Shown here one piece after another: positions 10,592 through 19,700 of a DNA stretch of 64,000 nt. How positions within the stretch are numbered: position 1 is the first letter of the stretch; each line of letters opens with the position of its first letter. The notes beneath the pieces were generated by a model, which was given only the letters and a program-made list of their open reading frames with translations, had not been told where the DNA came from and ran no database searches. The DNA is from CAVVEQ01 sp963806635 (GTDB taxonomy: Bacteria; Chloroflexota; Anaerolineae; Anaerolineales; Anaerolineaceae): assembly GCA_963806635.1 (NCBI GenBank), contig CAWDZA010000016.1:1-64000 (forward strand). Reading direction: 5' to 3'. A program made the position numbers and the translations under genes.

Positions 10592-10619
10592 TTGACTTTT
10601 CCTTTTTTCACCCTATAAT
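10592..10619 (+). promoter_or_regulatory. promoter of the peptide ABC transporter operon
   Basis: TTGACT (10592-10597) and TATAAT (10614-10619) are separated by 16 bp. The predicted leader is about 165 nt and contains a second strong GAGAGGAGG (10712-10720) upstream of the chosen start. I recognise no known riboswitch in the leader. Confidence 0.75.
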
Positions 10620-10792
10620 AATTAGATAAATCTATCGGAAACTTAGTACGTTGTTACCTGTATCGCGCCCCTGCATCACACTGCAAAAACATCATTAATC
10701 CCTTTCTATCTTGAGAGGAGGTGGTTTCAAGCATCAACGCCGATCGCTATCTTAAGTGCAAGTCGTTTCAAAAATCGAAAGAGGAGAAGAAA

Positions 10793-12475
10793 ATGAAATC
10801 AAGTAAAGTTTTAATCGTTCTGTCTCTGGTGGTGATGGCCAGCATGCTGCTTTCAGCCTGCGCCCAGCCCACCGCCGCCCCCACCGAAGCCCCGGTAGTC
10901 GCCACCGAAGCCCCCGCCGCGCCTGCCTTTGAGGGGATGTCGCTGGCCGCGCCTGATTGTGAGTATGGCGGTTTGATCAAAGAAATTGCAGCCGTGGATG
11001 AATTCACGGTTCGGTTTACGATGTGCGCGCCCGATCCCGCCTTCCTCTCCAAAGCTGCATTTTCACCCTTTGGGATTCAACCGAAGGAATGGATCGAATC
11101 AGCTATGGCATCCAAGCAAATTCTTGAAAAACCTATCGGAACCGGCCCATACATGGTCGAAGCCTGGAACCGTGGCGATAGCATCGTATTCAAGAGATTT
11201 GATGGCTATTGGGGTGATCCGGCAAAAACCGACACTCTCGTCTTCAAATGGGCACCGGAAGGTGCTGCCCGCTTACTCGAACTCCAATCCGGAACCGTCG
11301 ATGGGATCGATAATCCCACCCCGGATGATTTCGAAACAATTATGAATGATGCGAACCTTCAACTAAAAGAGCGGGAAGCATTAAATGTGTTTTATGTCGG
11401 AATGACGAACACCTATCCGCCGTTTGATAACGCGAAGGTGCGGCAGGCTATTGGAATGGCGATTGACCGCCAACGGATCATCGATAATTTCTACCCGGAA
11501 GGATCAGAAGTAGCCAGCCACTTCACTCCTTGCGCGATCCCCAATGCCTGTGTTGGTGAAGAATGGTATCAATTTGATCCTGTGGCTGCCAAAGCGCTCC
11601 TCGCTGAAGCAGGTTTTCCGGATGGATTTAAATCAACCTTATTCTATCGGGATGTTGTGCGCGGTTACCTCCCCGAACCGGGTGTGGTTGCCACGGATAT
11701 TCAGGCACAACTTAAAGAGAACCTAAACATCGACCTCGATATCACAGTGATGGAATCAGGCGCGTTCATCGATGCCTCCTCCCAGGGGCAGCTTAACGGG
11801 CTCCACCTGCTGGGTTGGGGTGCCGATTATCCTCACATCACAAACTTCCTGGATTACCATTTCGGTAAGAGCCAGGCCCAATTTGGGACTCCCTACGAGG
11901 ATATCTATACGCAACTGGAAAAAGGCGCTGCCATTGCCGATCCCAAGGAAGCGGAGCAATACTATGTTGCTGCCAACAATGCTATCAAAGCCAATGTTCC
12001 CCTGGTCCCGGTCGCACATGGTGGTTCTGCCACAGCTTTCCTGGCTGATGTTGAAGGTGCGCACGCCAGCCCGCTTACCAATGAAACTTTTGCCGGGATG
12101 AAACCTGGCGACCGGACCACATTTGTTTGGATGCAAAACGCAGAGCCCATTTCTTTATACTGCGCAGATGAAACCGATGGCGAATCTCTGCGGGCATGCG
12201 AGCAGGTTGTGGAATCCCTCTATAGCTACGAAGTTGGCGGTACCGCGGTCCAACCCGCACTGGCTGAGTCCTGCGAACCCAACGAAGACCTGACCGTCTG
12301 GACTTGCAACCTTCGACAGGGTGTCAAATTCCAGGATGGCTCAAGCCTGGACGCGAACGATGTCGCCATGTCCTGGATTGTTGGCTGGGATGCAGCTAAC
12401 CCGCTTCATATTGGAAATACTGGTTCATTTGAGTACTTCTCAACCCTTTGGGGAGCTCTCCTGAACGCTGAGTAA
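10793..12475 (+). CDS. peptide-type ABC transporter substrate-binding lipoprotein, apparently circularly permuted (560 aa)
   Basis: A lipoprotein signal (MKSSKVLIVL...LLSAC, lipobox Cys about residue 24) and a Pro/Thr/Ala linker lead into SBP_bac_5 (DppA/OppA) sequence, but in an unusual order. The mature protein opens with what is normally the middle of lobe I (AVDEFTVRFTMCAPDPAFLS, then GTGPYMVEAWNRGDSI and YWG), runs to the usual C-terminal part (PLVPVAHGGSATAF), and then continues into the usual N-terminal part (AEPISLYCADETDGESL, PALAESC, NLRQGVKFQDGSSLDANDV). Nothing interrupts the frame. The ATG has AGAGGAG 6-12 nt upstream, whereas the GTG at 10721 would place 24 residues before the signal peptide. 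The operon context (two permeases, two ATPases) fits oligopeptide uptake. The actual ligand is unknown. Confidence 0.88.
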   Translation: MKSSKVLIVLSLVVMASMLLSACAQPTAAPTEAPVVATEAPAAPAFEGMSLAAPDCEYGGLIKEIAAVDEFTVRFTMCAPDPAFLSKAAFSPFGIQPKEWIESAMASKQILEKPIGTGPYMVEAWNRGDSIVFKRFDGYWGDPAKTDTLVFKWAPEGAARLLELQSGTVDGIDNPTPDDFETIMNDANLQLKEREALNVFYVGMTNTYPPFDNAKVRQAIGMAIDRQRIIDNFYPEGSEVASHFTPCAIPNACVGEEWYQFDPVAAKALLAEAGFPDGFKSTLFYRDVVRGYLPEPGVVATDIQAQLKENLNIDLDITVMESGAFIDASSQGQLNGLHLLGWGADYPHITNFLDYHFGKSQAQFGTPYEDIYTQLEKGAAIADPKEAEQYYVAANNAIKANVPLVPVAHGGSATAFLADVEGAHASPLTNETFAGMKPGDRTTFVWMQNAEPISLYCADETDGESLRACEQVVESLYSYEVGGTAVQPALAESCEPNEDLTVWTCNLRQGVKFQDGSSLDANDVAMSWIVGWDAANPLHIGNTGSFEYFSTLWGALLNAE

Positions 12476-12502
12476 TCGGCGATTCCCAGTGTAGTATCGA
12501 TT

Positions 12503-12548
12503 TTGCGCGGGAACAGCAGTACAATCTTAATTGCTGTTTCCCGCGCAA
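12503..12548 (+). promoter_or_regulatory. intercistronic stem-loop between binding protein and permease
   Basis: TTGCGCGGGAACAGCA (503-518) pairs with 532-548 with a single bulged base, giving a stem of about 16 bp and a 13-nt loop. No T-run follows. The downstream permease lacks its own promoter, so this looks like a partial terminator or mRNA-stabilising hairpin that would keep the binding protein more abundant than the permeases. Confidence 0.65.
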
Positions 12549-12566
12549 CCTTAATGGGAATGATCC

Positions 12567-13643
12567 ATGTTCAAATACATCATTAGACGAATTCTATTAG
12601 CCATTCCTGTTTTATTGGGAATTCTGGTCGTAACCTTCGCCCTTGGGAGAATGATCCCTGGGGATCCGTGCAGAGCCATGCTCGGAGAAAAAGCCACGGC
12701 AGATGTCTGCGAGAGATTCACCGAAAAATTTGGGTTGGATAAACCAATCCCCGTTCAATTTGGGATTTACATGAGCCAGGTTTTAAAAGGCGATTTTGGA
12801 GATTCGATCCGATTCAGCCGCCCGGTTGCTCAGATCCTCATTGAACGATTACCAACCACCATTGAGCTTGGGGCTCTTGCGATTTTATTCGCAACCCTTG
12901 TGGGTATCCCGTTGGGTATCTTTTCTGCGATCAAGCGGAACTCCCCGCTAGATGTATCAACGATGACAGTCGCCAATATTGGTGTATCCATGCCAGTGTA
13001 TTGGCTTGGTTTAATGCTGGCGTACGCTTTTTTTCTACTAAGAGACACCCCATTTTGGTTGCCGCCTTCCGGCAGATTAACCGCAGGAGTGGCATCCATT
13101 CCTTTTTATGAAGCATGGGGAATTATTGCCGAGCCAGGCACGGCTAAGTATTTTATTTTTGAATTCTTTTCAAATCTATATTTTCTAAATTCGATCATTA
13201 CCGGTGACTGGAAAGTTTTCCAGGACGCGGCTAAACATTTGATCCTCCCCGCAATTGCGCTGGCTACGATTCCGCTTGCGATCATTGCCCGTATGACACG
13301 ATCATCTATGCTGGAGGTATCAAAGCAGGACTATATACGTACCGCTAAAGCGAAAGGACTAAAAAACCGTTTAGTCATTTTTCGCCATGCGCTAAGAAAT
13401 GCGCTTCTACCGATTGTTACGATCATAGGGCTTGAATTTGGTTTAATTTTTGCCGGCGCGTTGCTAACAGAAACAATCTTTGGTCTTTCGGGAGTTGGCA
13501 GAATGCTTTATGACGCCATCACTGCCAGAGATTTTCCGATTATTCAAGGTTTCACCTTAGTGATTGCAGCAGGGTATGTGATCGTTAACCTGATTGTTGA
13601 TATTTCATACGCCTTCATTGACCCAAGAATCAAGTTGGAGTGA
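12567..13643 (+). CDS. peptide-type ABC transporter permease (DppB/OppB family, 358 aa)
   Basis: This is an inner-membrane permease of the BPD_transp_1 family, with an N-terminal helix (residues about 9-29) typical of DppB and further helices from about residue 105. The start MFKYIIRRILLAIPVLLGIL and the sequence ARMTRSSMLEVSKQDYIRTAKAKG (EAA-loop region that docks on the ATPases, here YIRTAKAKGL) are diagnostic. It is slightly longer than E. coli DppB because of an insertion around residues 155-205 (LPPSG through TGDWKVF). The next permease starts 5 nt downstream. Confidence 0.93.
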   Translation: MFKYIIRRILLAIPVLLGILVVTFALGRMIPGDPCRAMLGEKATADVCERFTEKFGLDKPIPVQFGIYMSQVLKGDFGDSIRFSRPVAQILIERLPTTIELGALAILFATLVGIPLGIFSAIKRNSPLDVSTMTVANIGVSMPVYWLGLMLAYAFFLLRDTPFWLPPSGRLTAGVASIPFYEAWGIIAEPGTAKYFIFEFFSNLYFLNSIITGDWKVFQDAAKHLILPAIALATIPLAIIARMTRSSMLEVSKQDYIRTAKAKGLKNRLVIFRHALRNALLPIVTIIGLEFGLIFAGALLTETIFGLSGVGRMLYDAITARDFPIIQGFTLVIAAGYVIVNLIVDISYAFIDPRIKLE

Positions 13644-13647
13644 GTAG

Positions 13648-14589
13648 ATGGAAACTTCTGACAGCAAAACAAATGATGCCCCAGTTAAGGACTATCGATC
13701 AAATAGCTTATGGCGGTTGACCATGCGTAGGCTTTTCCAGCAGAAGTCAGCCATCATTGGGTTGATCCTGTTAGGGCTGCTGGTTTTCAGTGCAGTATTT
13801 GCGCCTCTGATCGCGCCGTATGAACCTGACCAGGTTTTAATCGGAATTGAAAATGTTGAGAAAAGGTCTCCACCCTGCATCCACATTCTGGGATGTCCAA
13901 AAGATCAGCCCCAACATATCATGGGTACTGATGGGAATGTTCGGGATGTTTTTAGCCGGATCATCTATGGTTCCCGGATCTCTCTTGTCGTCGGGATCAC
14001 CACGGTCGGGTTCGCAATTCTGATTGGGACGATGCTGGGAGCTGTGGCTGGGTATTTCGGTGGCTCATCAGATAATTTCATCATGCGGTCATTGGATGTA
14101 TTGCTCGCGTTTCCTTCCCTTCTTTTGGCCATCGCAATCGTATCGTTTTTGGGAAAGGGAATTCAAAACGCATTGCTTGCAATTGCGATTGTCTCAATAC
14201 CCGTCTATGCCCGGGTAGTCCGGTCGAGCGTATTGTCAGTGAAGGGAAATGCGTACGTTTCAGCATCCCGGGCTTTGGGCGGAAGTCAAACGCACATTCT
14301 TTTCCGAAGGATCCTTCCCAATTCCTTTCCTCCGCTGATCGTTCGAGGGACGCTCGGAATTGGTGTGGCGATTCTGGAAGCGGCCGCCTTATCCTTTATC
14401 GGATTAGGGGCCCAACCACCCCTGGCTGAGTGGGGAACGATGTTGGGGCAGGAAAGAAACCAGGTTTTTACCGCCCCGCATCTTGTGATCTTTCCAGGTA
14501 TCGCGATCATGATCACAGTGCTGGCGTTTAATCTTTTGGGTGATGGTTTAAGAGACGCTATCGACCCCAGGCTGAGATCCGCCGAGTAA
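13648..14589 (+). CDS. peptide-type ABC transporter permease (DppC/OppC family, 313 aa)
   Basis: The partner permease begins with the hydrophilic N-terminal tail and RLFQQKSAIIGLILLGLLVF typical of OppC_N, followed by an APYEPDQ motif, the HIMGTDGNVRDVFSRIIYG extracytoplasmic segment, and an EAA loop (YVSASRALGGSQTHILFRRI). The segment RSPPCIHILGCPKDQ carries two cysteines and is an insertion relative to the E. coli proteins. It forms a heterodimeric channel with the upstream permease. The ATPase gene follows after 4 nt. Confidence 0.93.
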   Translation: METSDSKTNDAPVKDYRSNSLWRLTMRRLFQQKSAIIGLILLGLLVFSAVFAPLIAPYEPDQVLIGIENVEKRSPPCIHILGCPKDQPQHIMGTDGNVRDVFSRIIYGSRISLVVGITTVGFAILIGTMLGAVAGYFGGSSDNFIMRSLDVLLAFPSLLLAIAIVSFLGKGIQNALLAIAIVSIPVYARVVRSSVLSVKGNAYVSASRALGGSQTHILFRRILPNSFPPLIVRGTLGIGVAILEAAALSFIGLGAQPPLAEWGTMLGQERNQVFTAPHLVIFPGIAIMITVLAFNLLGDGLRDAIDPRLRSAE

Positions 14590-14593
14590 CCCT

Positions 14594-15616
14594 ATGGAAT
14601 CAAATCGACCATTATTAGAAGTTCAAGAATTGGTGACCCATTTTTTTACGGATGATGGGATTGTCAAAGCCGTCGACGGCGTGGATTTAATAGTCTTCCC
14701 GGGTGAAATTATCGGATTAGTGGGAGAATCTGGATGCGGGAAAAGTGTTACATCTTTTTCCATCATTGGTCTGGTGGATCCCCCCGGGAAAATAATTGGT
14801 GGCAGGATCCTATTTGAAGGAAAAGATCTTCTGAAATTATCCGATGATCAGATGCAGGAGGTTCGCGGCAATCAGATTTCCATGATTTTTCAACAACCGC
14901 AGAGCTGCCTGAATCCGGTTTTTACGGTTGGTTCGCAAATAGTTGAGGTCTTTGAAATCCATGAAAAGATTTCTAAAAAAGAGGCGTGGCGGAAATCAAT
15001 CGATCTCTTGCGCGTTGTAGGTATTCCTGATCCTGAGAAAAAAGCCAACGCGTATCCACATGAACTTTCAGGGGGTCAGGCTCAACGGGTCATGATTGCC
15101 ATGGCATTGGCGCTCAATCCGAAGTTACTGATCGCAGATGAGCCCACCACGGCGTTGGATGTGACCATCCAAGCGCAGATCCTTCTTCTGATTGCCGATT
15201 TGCGCACGAAATTCAATACATCCATTATCCTGATCACACATGATCTGGGAGTCATTTCTGAAATGGCCGACCGCGTTGCGGTGATGTATGCCGGTAAGGT
15301 TGTGGAAGAAACCAGCGTGACTTCCCTATTTAAGGATCCATTGCATCCCTACACGGTTGGTTTGATTGCCAGCGTTCCGGTATTAGGTCAAATCAAGGAT
15401 TCATTGAGCACAATACCGGGGAATGTGCCGAATTTGATCGGTCTTCCGCCCGGTTGCAGGTTTAAGACAAGGTGCGAAGCAAGGCAAAAATATGGGTTAG
15501 AGATATGCGATCAACGCGAACCCAGTCTCATTTCCATCAGAAATAATTCCCACAAAATCCGATGCTGGCTCTATGAAAGCAGCGATGTGCATAAAGCACC
15601 TTTTTGTGAAGATTGA
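14594..15616 (+). CDS. peptide-type ABC transporter ATP-binding protein (DppD/OppD family, 340 aa)
   Basis: This cytoplasmic ATPase energises the peptide importer. Walker A is GESGCGKSVTS (near residue 50), the Q-loop is IFQQPQSCLNPVF, the signature is LSGGQAQRVMIA, and Walker B is LLIADEPTTALDVT, followed by a switch His (ILITHDLGV). The C-terminal oligopeptide extension (PPGCRFKTRCEARQKYGLEIC) has the three-to-four cysteine pattern that binds an iron-sulfur cluster in some DppD/OppD proteins. It overlaps no neighbour, and the second ATPase follows within 16 nt. Confidence 0.94.
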   Translation: MESNRPLLEVQELVTHFFTDDGIVKAVDGVDLIVFPGEIIGLVGESGCGKSVTSFSIIGLVDPPGKIIGGRILFEGKDLLKLSDDQMQEVRGNQISMIFQQPQSCLNPVFTVGSQIVEVFEIHEKISKKEAWRKSIDLLRVVGIPDPEKKANAYPHELSGGQAQRVMIAMALALNPKLLIADEPTTALDVTIQAQILLLIADLRTKFNTSIILITHDLGVISEMADRVAVMYAGKVVEETSVTSLFKDPLHPYTVGLIASVPVLGQIKDSLSTIPGNVPNLIGLPPGCRFKTRCEARQKYGLEICDQREPSLISIRNNSHKIRCWLYESSDVHKAPFCED

Positions 15617-15631
15617 CCAGGAGTCTCTCAG

Positions 15632-16627
15632 TTGACCAATGCGATGACCGCCGAAGACTATTTGATTGAAGTTATTGACCTTGTCAAATATTTTCCTGTC
15701 TATGGAGGAGTCTTCAAGCGGGAAGTAGCCCAGGTAAAAGCCGTGGACGGGGTTTCGTTTAAGATCCGGAAAGGTGAAACGCTCGGCCTGGTTGGAGAAT
15801 CTGGATGCGGAAAATCGACCATTAGCCAAACAATGATCCGGCTCATTCCCCACACCAGGGGATCGGTTCTTTTTGAGGGAAAAGATGTATTTCAACTCAA
15901 AGGGAATGAATTAAAACGAATGCGGAGAAACATGCAGATCGTTTTTCAAGATCCATATTCATCGCTTGATCCAAGGCTCCCTGTGGGTGAATCGATCGCG
16001 GAAGGTTTAGTGATCCACAACATTGGGACAAAACAAGAACGTTTTGATATGGTAATGGCGGTCATGAAAAAGGTTGGGCTCGAGGATTATCATGCGATGC
16101 GCTATCCGCATGAATTCTCCGGCGGACAAAGACAGAGAATTGGTATTGCCCGTGCGCTGGTGCTTCAACCTAAATTCCTAATTCTGGATGAACCAGTATC
16201 TGCCCTGGATGTTTCAGTCCAGGCGCAGGTATTAAACCTGCTTAAAGACCTTCAACGAGATTTGAACCTCACTTATTTATTCGTTGCTCATAATTTGGGG
16301 GTGGTTGAACATATTTCTGATCGCGTCGCGGTGATGTATCTGGGGAAAATCGTCGAGACCACCGATCGCGAGACTCTGTATAAGAATCCACTTCATCCGT
16401 ACACCCAGGCATTATTACTCGCGATACCCGCGGCAACACCCGATCAGAAGAAGGAACGCCTAATAATTTCCGGGGATGTGCCCAGCCCTTTAAATCCCCC
16501 CTCCGGCTGTCGCTTTCATCCGCGCTGCCCCATCGCACAGGAAATATGCTCACACGAGGAGCCTGAGTTGCGTGAATTGCATCCGGGGCACCAGGCAGCC
16601 TGCCATTTTTCCGAAAAATTCTTATAA
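15632..16627 (+). CDS. peptide-type ABC transporter ATP-binding protein (DppF/OppF family, 331 aa)
   Basis: This is the second nucleotide-binding subunit. It has the DppF-style N-terminus (LVKYFPVYGGVFKREVAQVKAV), Walker A GESGCGKST, FQDPYSSLDPRLPVG, signature FSGGQRQRIGIARAL, Walker B LILDEPVSALDVSVQ, switch HNLGVVEHISD, and the C-terminal PPSGCRFHPRCPIAQEIC extension with its cysteines. AGGAG (15619-15623) lies 8 nt upstream of the TTG chosen as start; an ATG four codons later is an alternative. It is the last gene of the operon, since the next gene has its own promoter. Confidence 0.93.
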   Translation: MTNAMTAEDYLIEVIDLVKYFPVYGGVFKREVAQVKAVDGVSFKIRKGETLGLVGESGCGKSTISQTMIRLIPHTRGSVLFEGKDVFQLKGNELKRMRRNMQIVFQDPYSSLDPRLPVGESIAEGLVIHNIGTKQERFDMVMAVMKKVGLEDYHAMRYPHEFSGGQRQRIGIARALVLQPKFLILDEPVSALDVSVQAQVLNLLKDLQRDLNLTYLFVAHNLGVVEHISDRVAVMYLGKIVETTDRETLYKNPLHPYTQALLLAIPAATPDQKKERLIISGDVPSPLNPPSGCRFHPRCPIAQEICSHEEPELRELHPGHQAACHFSEKFL

Positions 16628-16673
16628 ACGTACTTTTACCTAAATTTCTTACAGGATTACTGAGTCCGCTCTA

Positions 16674-16702
16674 TTGACATCCAGGGGTTAATTATCTAAA
16701 GT
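16674..16702 (+). promoter_or_regulatory. promoter of the HD-GYP sensor gene (TTGACA-17-TAAAGT)
   Basis: A perfect -35 TTGACA (16674-16679) and a -10 TAAAGT (16697-16702) with 17-bp spacing lie about 50 bp upstream of the sensor gene. Confidence 0.7.
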
Positions 16703-16754
16703 TAATCCGGTCGGTTTCTTACTCCGCGAACGTTTTAGGATCGGTAAAAAACCC

Positions 16755-19700
16755 TTGGATCGCCAATCACCCAAACAGAAAGGCATTTCAAAATACCTGA
16801 CCCCCGGACGGGTGGTTGGTCTGGTCAGCATCCTCCTGGTGGCCATCTTTCTTATCCCGGTGGAGGAGTATCTCACCCACCAATACCTGCAACTCCAATT
16901 GGAAGCTGACCGCATCTCTGTGGAGCGGGATTTCAAACCACTCCTGTTCTCCTTCGTTCGGGATATCAAAACCTCGGAGACGCTCGCCAGCGACATGGCA
17001 GAAATGATCTCAGCGGATCTGATCCAGGGCGAAGAGATCACCCCCAAAGTGCTGGATCAATTCGTCGGGTCGGCTATCACCCATGCAGAGGGTTCACTGG
17101 GGGTGGTGATCTCCCCAGACCACATCATCCAATATAGCAGCCCGGCGCTGCGGTCACTTTTCCCCCCCGGAACGGATTGGTATACCTTTGATGACGCTGT
17201 ATCGAAATCCGCCAGGCAGGCGTTTCAGACGGGTAAACCCGCCATCAGCCAACCCTTCCAGATTTCGCCCGGCTGGTGGGTCATCGCCGCTCACGCTCCG
17301 GTGATCAAAGATTCACAAACTTGGGGGCTGGTGAGCGTGATCATAGATCCACAGGCACTTTCAGCCAAACTGGGGTTGGTAGAAAACGCCTTCCCGGGAT
17401 ATCGGTTCGCCCTCAGCGATGCCGCGGGCATGCAAATCTCCGGCAGCGCCCTGGACCCTTCCCGGTCCGCTATTTGGATCACCTCCCCCGATAAGCTGCT
17501 CGGCTATTCTCTCGCCATTCAGCCCATCCAGGCCTTCGGGGTGACCGCGCTTAAGGATTTCAACCTGGTGCGTTTGATCGGGATCGGGTTGATCCTTCTG
17601 ATCAGTCTCATGCTCTATGGGGTGATCAATCAACGATCCAATCTAACCAGTGCAGTGAACCTTCGTACCCGGGAATTGACCAGCGCCAACCGGTCCGCGC
17701 TGCTGCTCAGCCAGTGCAACGAAGCTCTCGTCCGGATCCAAACGGAAAATGAGATGCTGGAAAAGATCTGCCAGGTGGTGGTCAATATCGGTCAATACCC
17801 ATTCGCCTGGGTGGGAGTTCTGGATGATCGCTACCCGGGGTTGGTCATCCCAAAAGCCTGTTTTGGCAACCAGCGCTCGCTTGTCGACCTTCCCTCCCTT
17901 TCCCGCTACGAGATGGAATCCTACCGCCAGGGGGGCGGGGAAGCGGATGTGATCAGCGACCAACCACTTCGCATCGAGAACTTGGAGGAAGTCGAGTTCA
18001 TGGCGAAGTGGAAGAATCTTCCGGGCATCTTCCCGATCCGCTCTGTGTTGCTGCTCCCGCTGATGGACAACAAAGTGCTCATCGGGCTTCTGGCAGTGCA
18101 TTCATCCTCCCCGGCCGTATTCAATAAAACCCAGGTCTCTCTGCTTTCCAGCCTGGCCAACGATGTCGCCTTCGGGCTCACCGCCCTGCGCACCCGGCAT
18201 TCAAAACGCTCCACCGAGCTCTCCCTGCGCCGCGAGCGGGATATGTTCCAGCGCCTGATGGAAACGAGTCCTTCGGGTGTTTTAGTGGTGGACGCGCACA
18301 GCCACATCACTTTTTTCAACAATCGCGCCCGCGAAATCTTCGGTGCTCCGGGCTCCCCTTCGGAAAACCTGACGGATAATCTCGCCCTCTGGAAAGCGTT
18401 GGACGAGCAGAACCTGCCAGTAGATGACACCGACCTGCCCTATAACAAGATCATGAGCACCGGTCTGCCTCTCTACAACCGCATTCTTCAACTGGAAGTA
18501 AGCCCGCACGACACCCGCTGGGTGCTGGTCAACGGCGCGCCTATGCTAGATGCGGATGGGAATGTGGAATCGGTGATCCTCACCCTGGAAGATATCACTA
18601 TCAATAAAAAATCCGAGATCGCCCTGGGCAAGAGTGAAAAGCGCTACCGGCAACTTCTCGAAACCGTTCAGGATGGTATCTGGATCCTTGATGAAACCCT
18701 GCACACCACCTATGCCAACCAGTCCATGGCCGAGATGCTTGGGTACACAACCGAGGAAATGCCTGGCAAATCCATCCTGGATTTCATGACCGAGAGCCAG
18801 GCTGCCAGTTTCCGCAATGATATCCCCCGCCTGCGTCAATCCAAAGCCATCGAGCTGGATTGTGAGTTCACTCACCGCAAGGGTAAGCTGGTGATCACTT
18901 CCATCCATACGGCACCTTTTACTGACGAGCGGCACCGCTGGAAGGGGCTAATGGCGATCGTTACCAATATCACATCGCGGCGGCTGAAGGAACGGGAGCT
19001 GGAAGCCATAACCCGTATGGCCAACGTCCTGAGGGATGCTGATACCCGTTCAGAGGTGGCTGGCATCCTTCTGGAGACAATGACCGGGTTATTCAAGGGT
19101 CAGGGCTCCGCCCTGGCGGTGAAAGACCCCGCCAAAAAATCCTTCCCCTTCGAATACGCCTCCGGAGTCTGGTCAACCTGGCAGGGAAGCGCGCATCCAT
19201 CGCTCAGCGAGGTGAGCCGCAAGGTATTTGAAACCGGCAGATACTATCTCAGTCTGCAAGCTGGGGAGGATCCCAACCTGGCCTTCCCGGATTTTGTCGC
19301 CAAATCACAGACAGTTCTCTGCCTGCCGCTGATCACTCACGACAAAACGATCGGGGTGGTTTGGTTGGGGCGGGATTCCAAGGAATCCCAGGCTGTGCTG
19401 CCCCCGGCGGTAGATGAAGTGCGCCTGCTTACAGCCGCTTCGGATATCGCCGCCAGCGCCTTGCAGCGTGCCACGCTACTGCAAAAAACCGAACTCAGCC
19501 TCAACCGCCTTTCTGCCCAGCGGGATATCAACCTGACCATCAGCACCAGCCTGGATATGAAAACTGTACTGGAAAAGCTCCTTCGACTGGTCACCGATAA
19601 ACTTCAGGTCTCCGCTGCTGATGTGCTTCTCTTTGATTCAGAAAGCGGCGCTTTAAAATATGCCGCCGGCAAGGATATCCAGCCTGCTCCAGCATTTGGC

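Noticed and set aside
10620..10792. Possible riboswitch in the ABC operon leader
   Set aside because: The leader is about 165 nt, but I could not find a recognisable aptamer core or a terminator/antiterminator pair.
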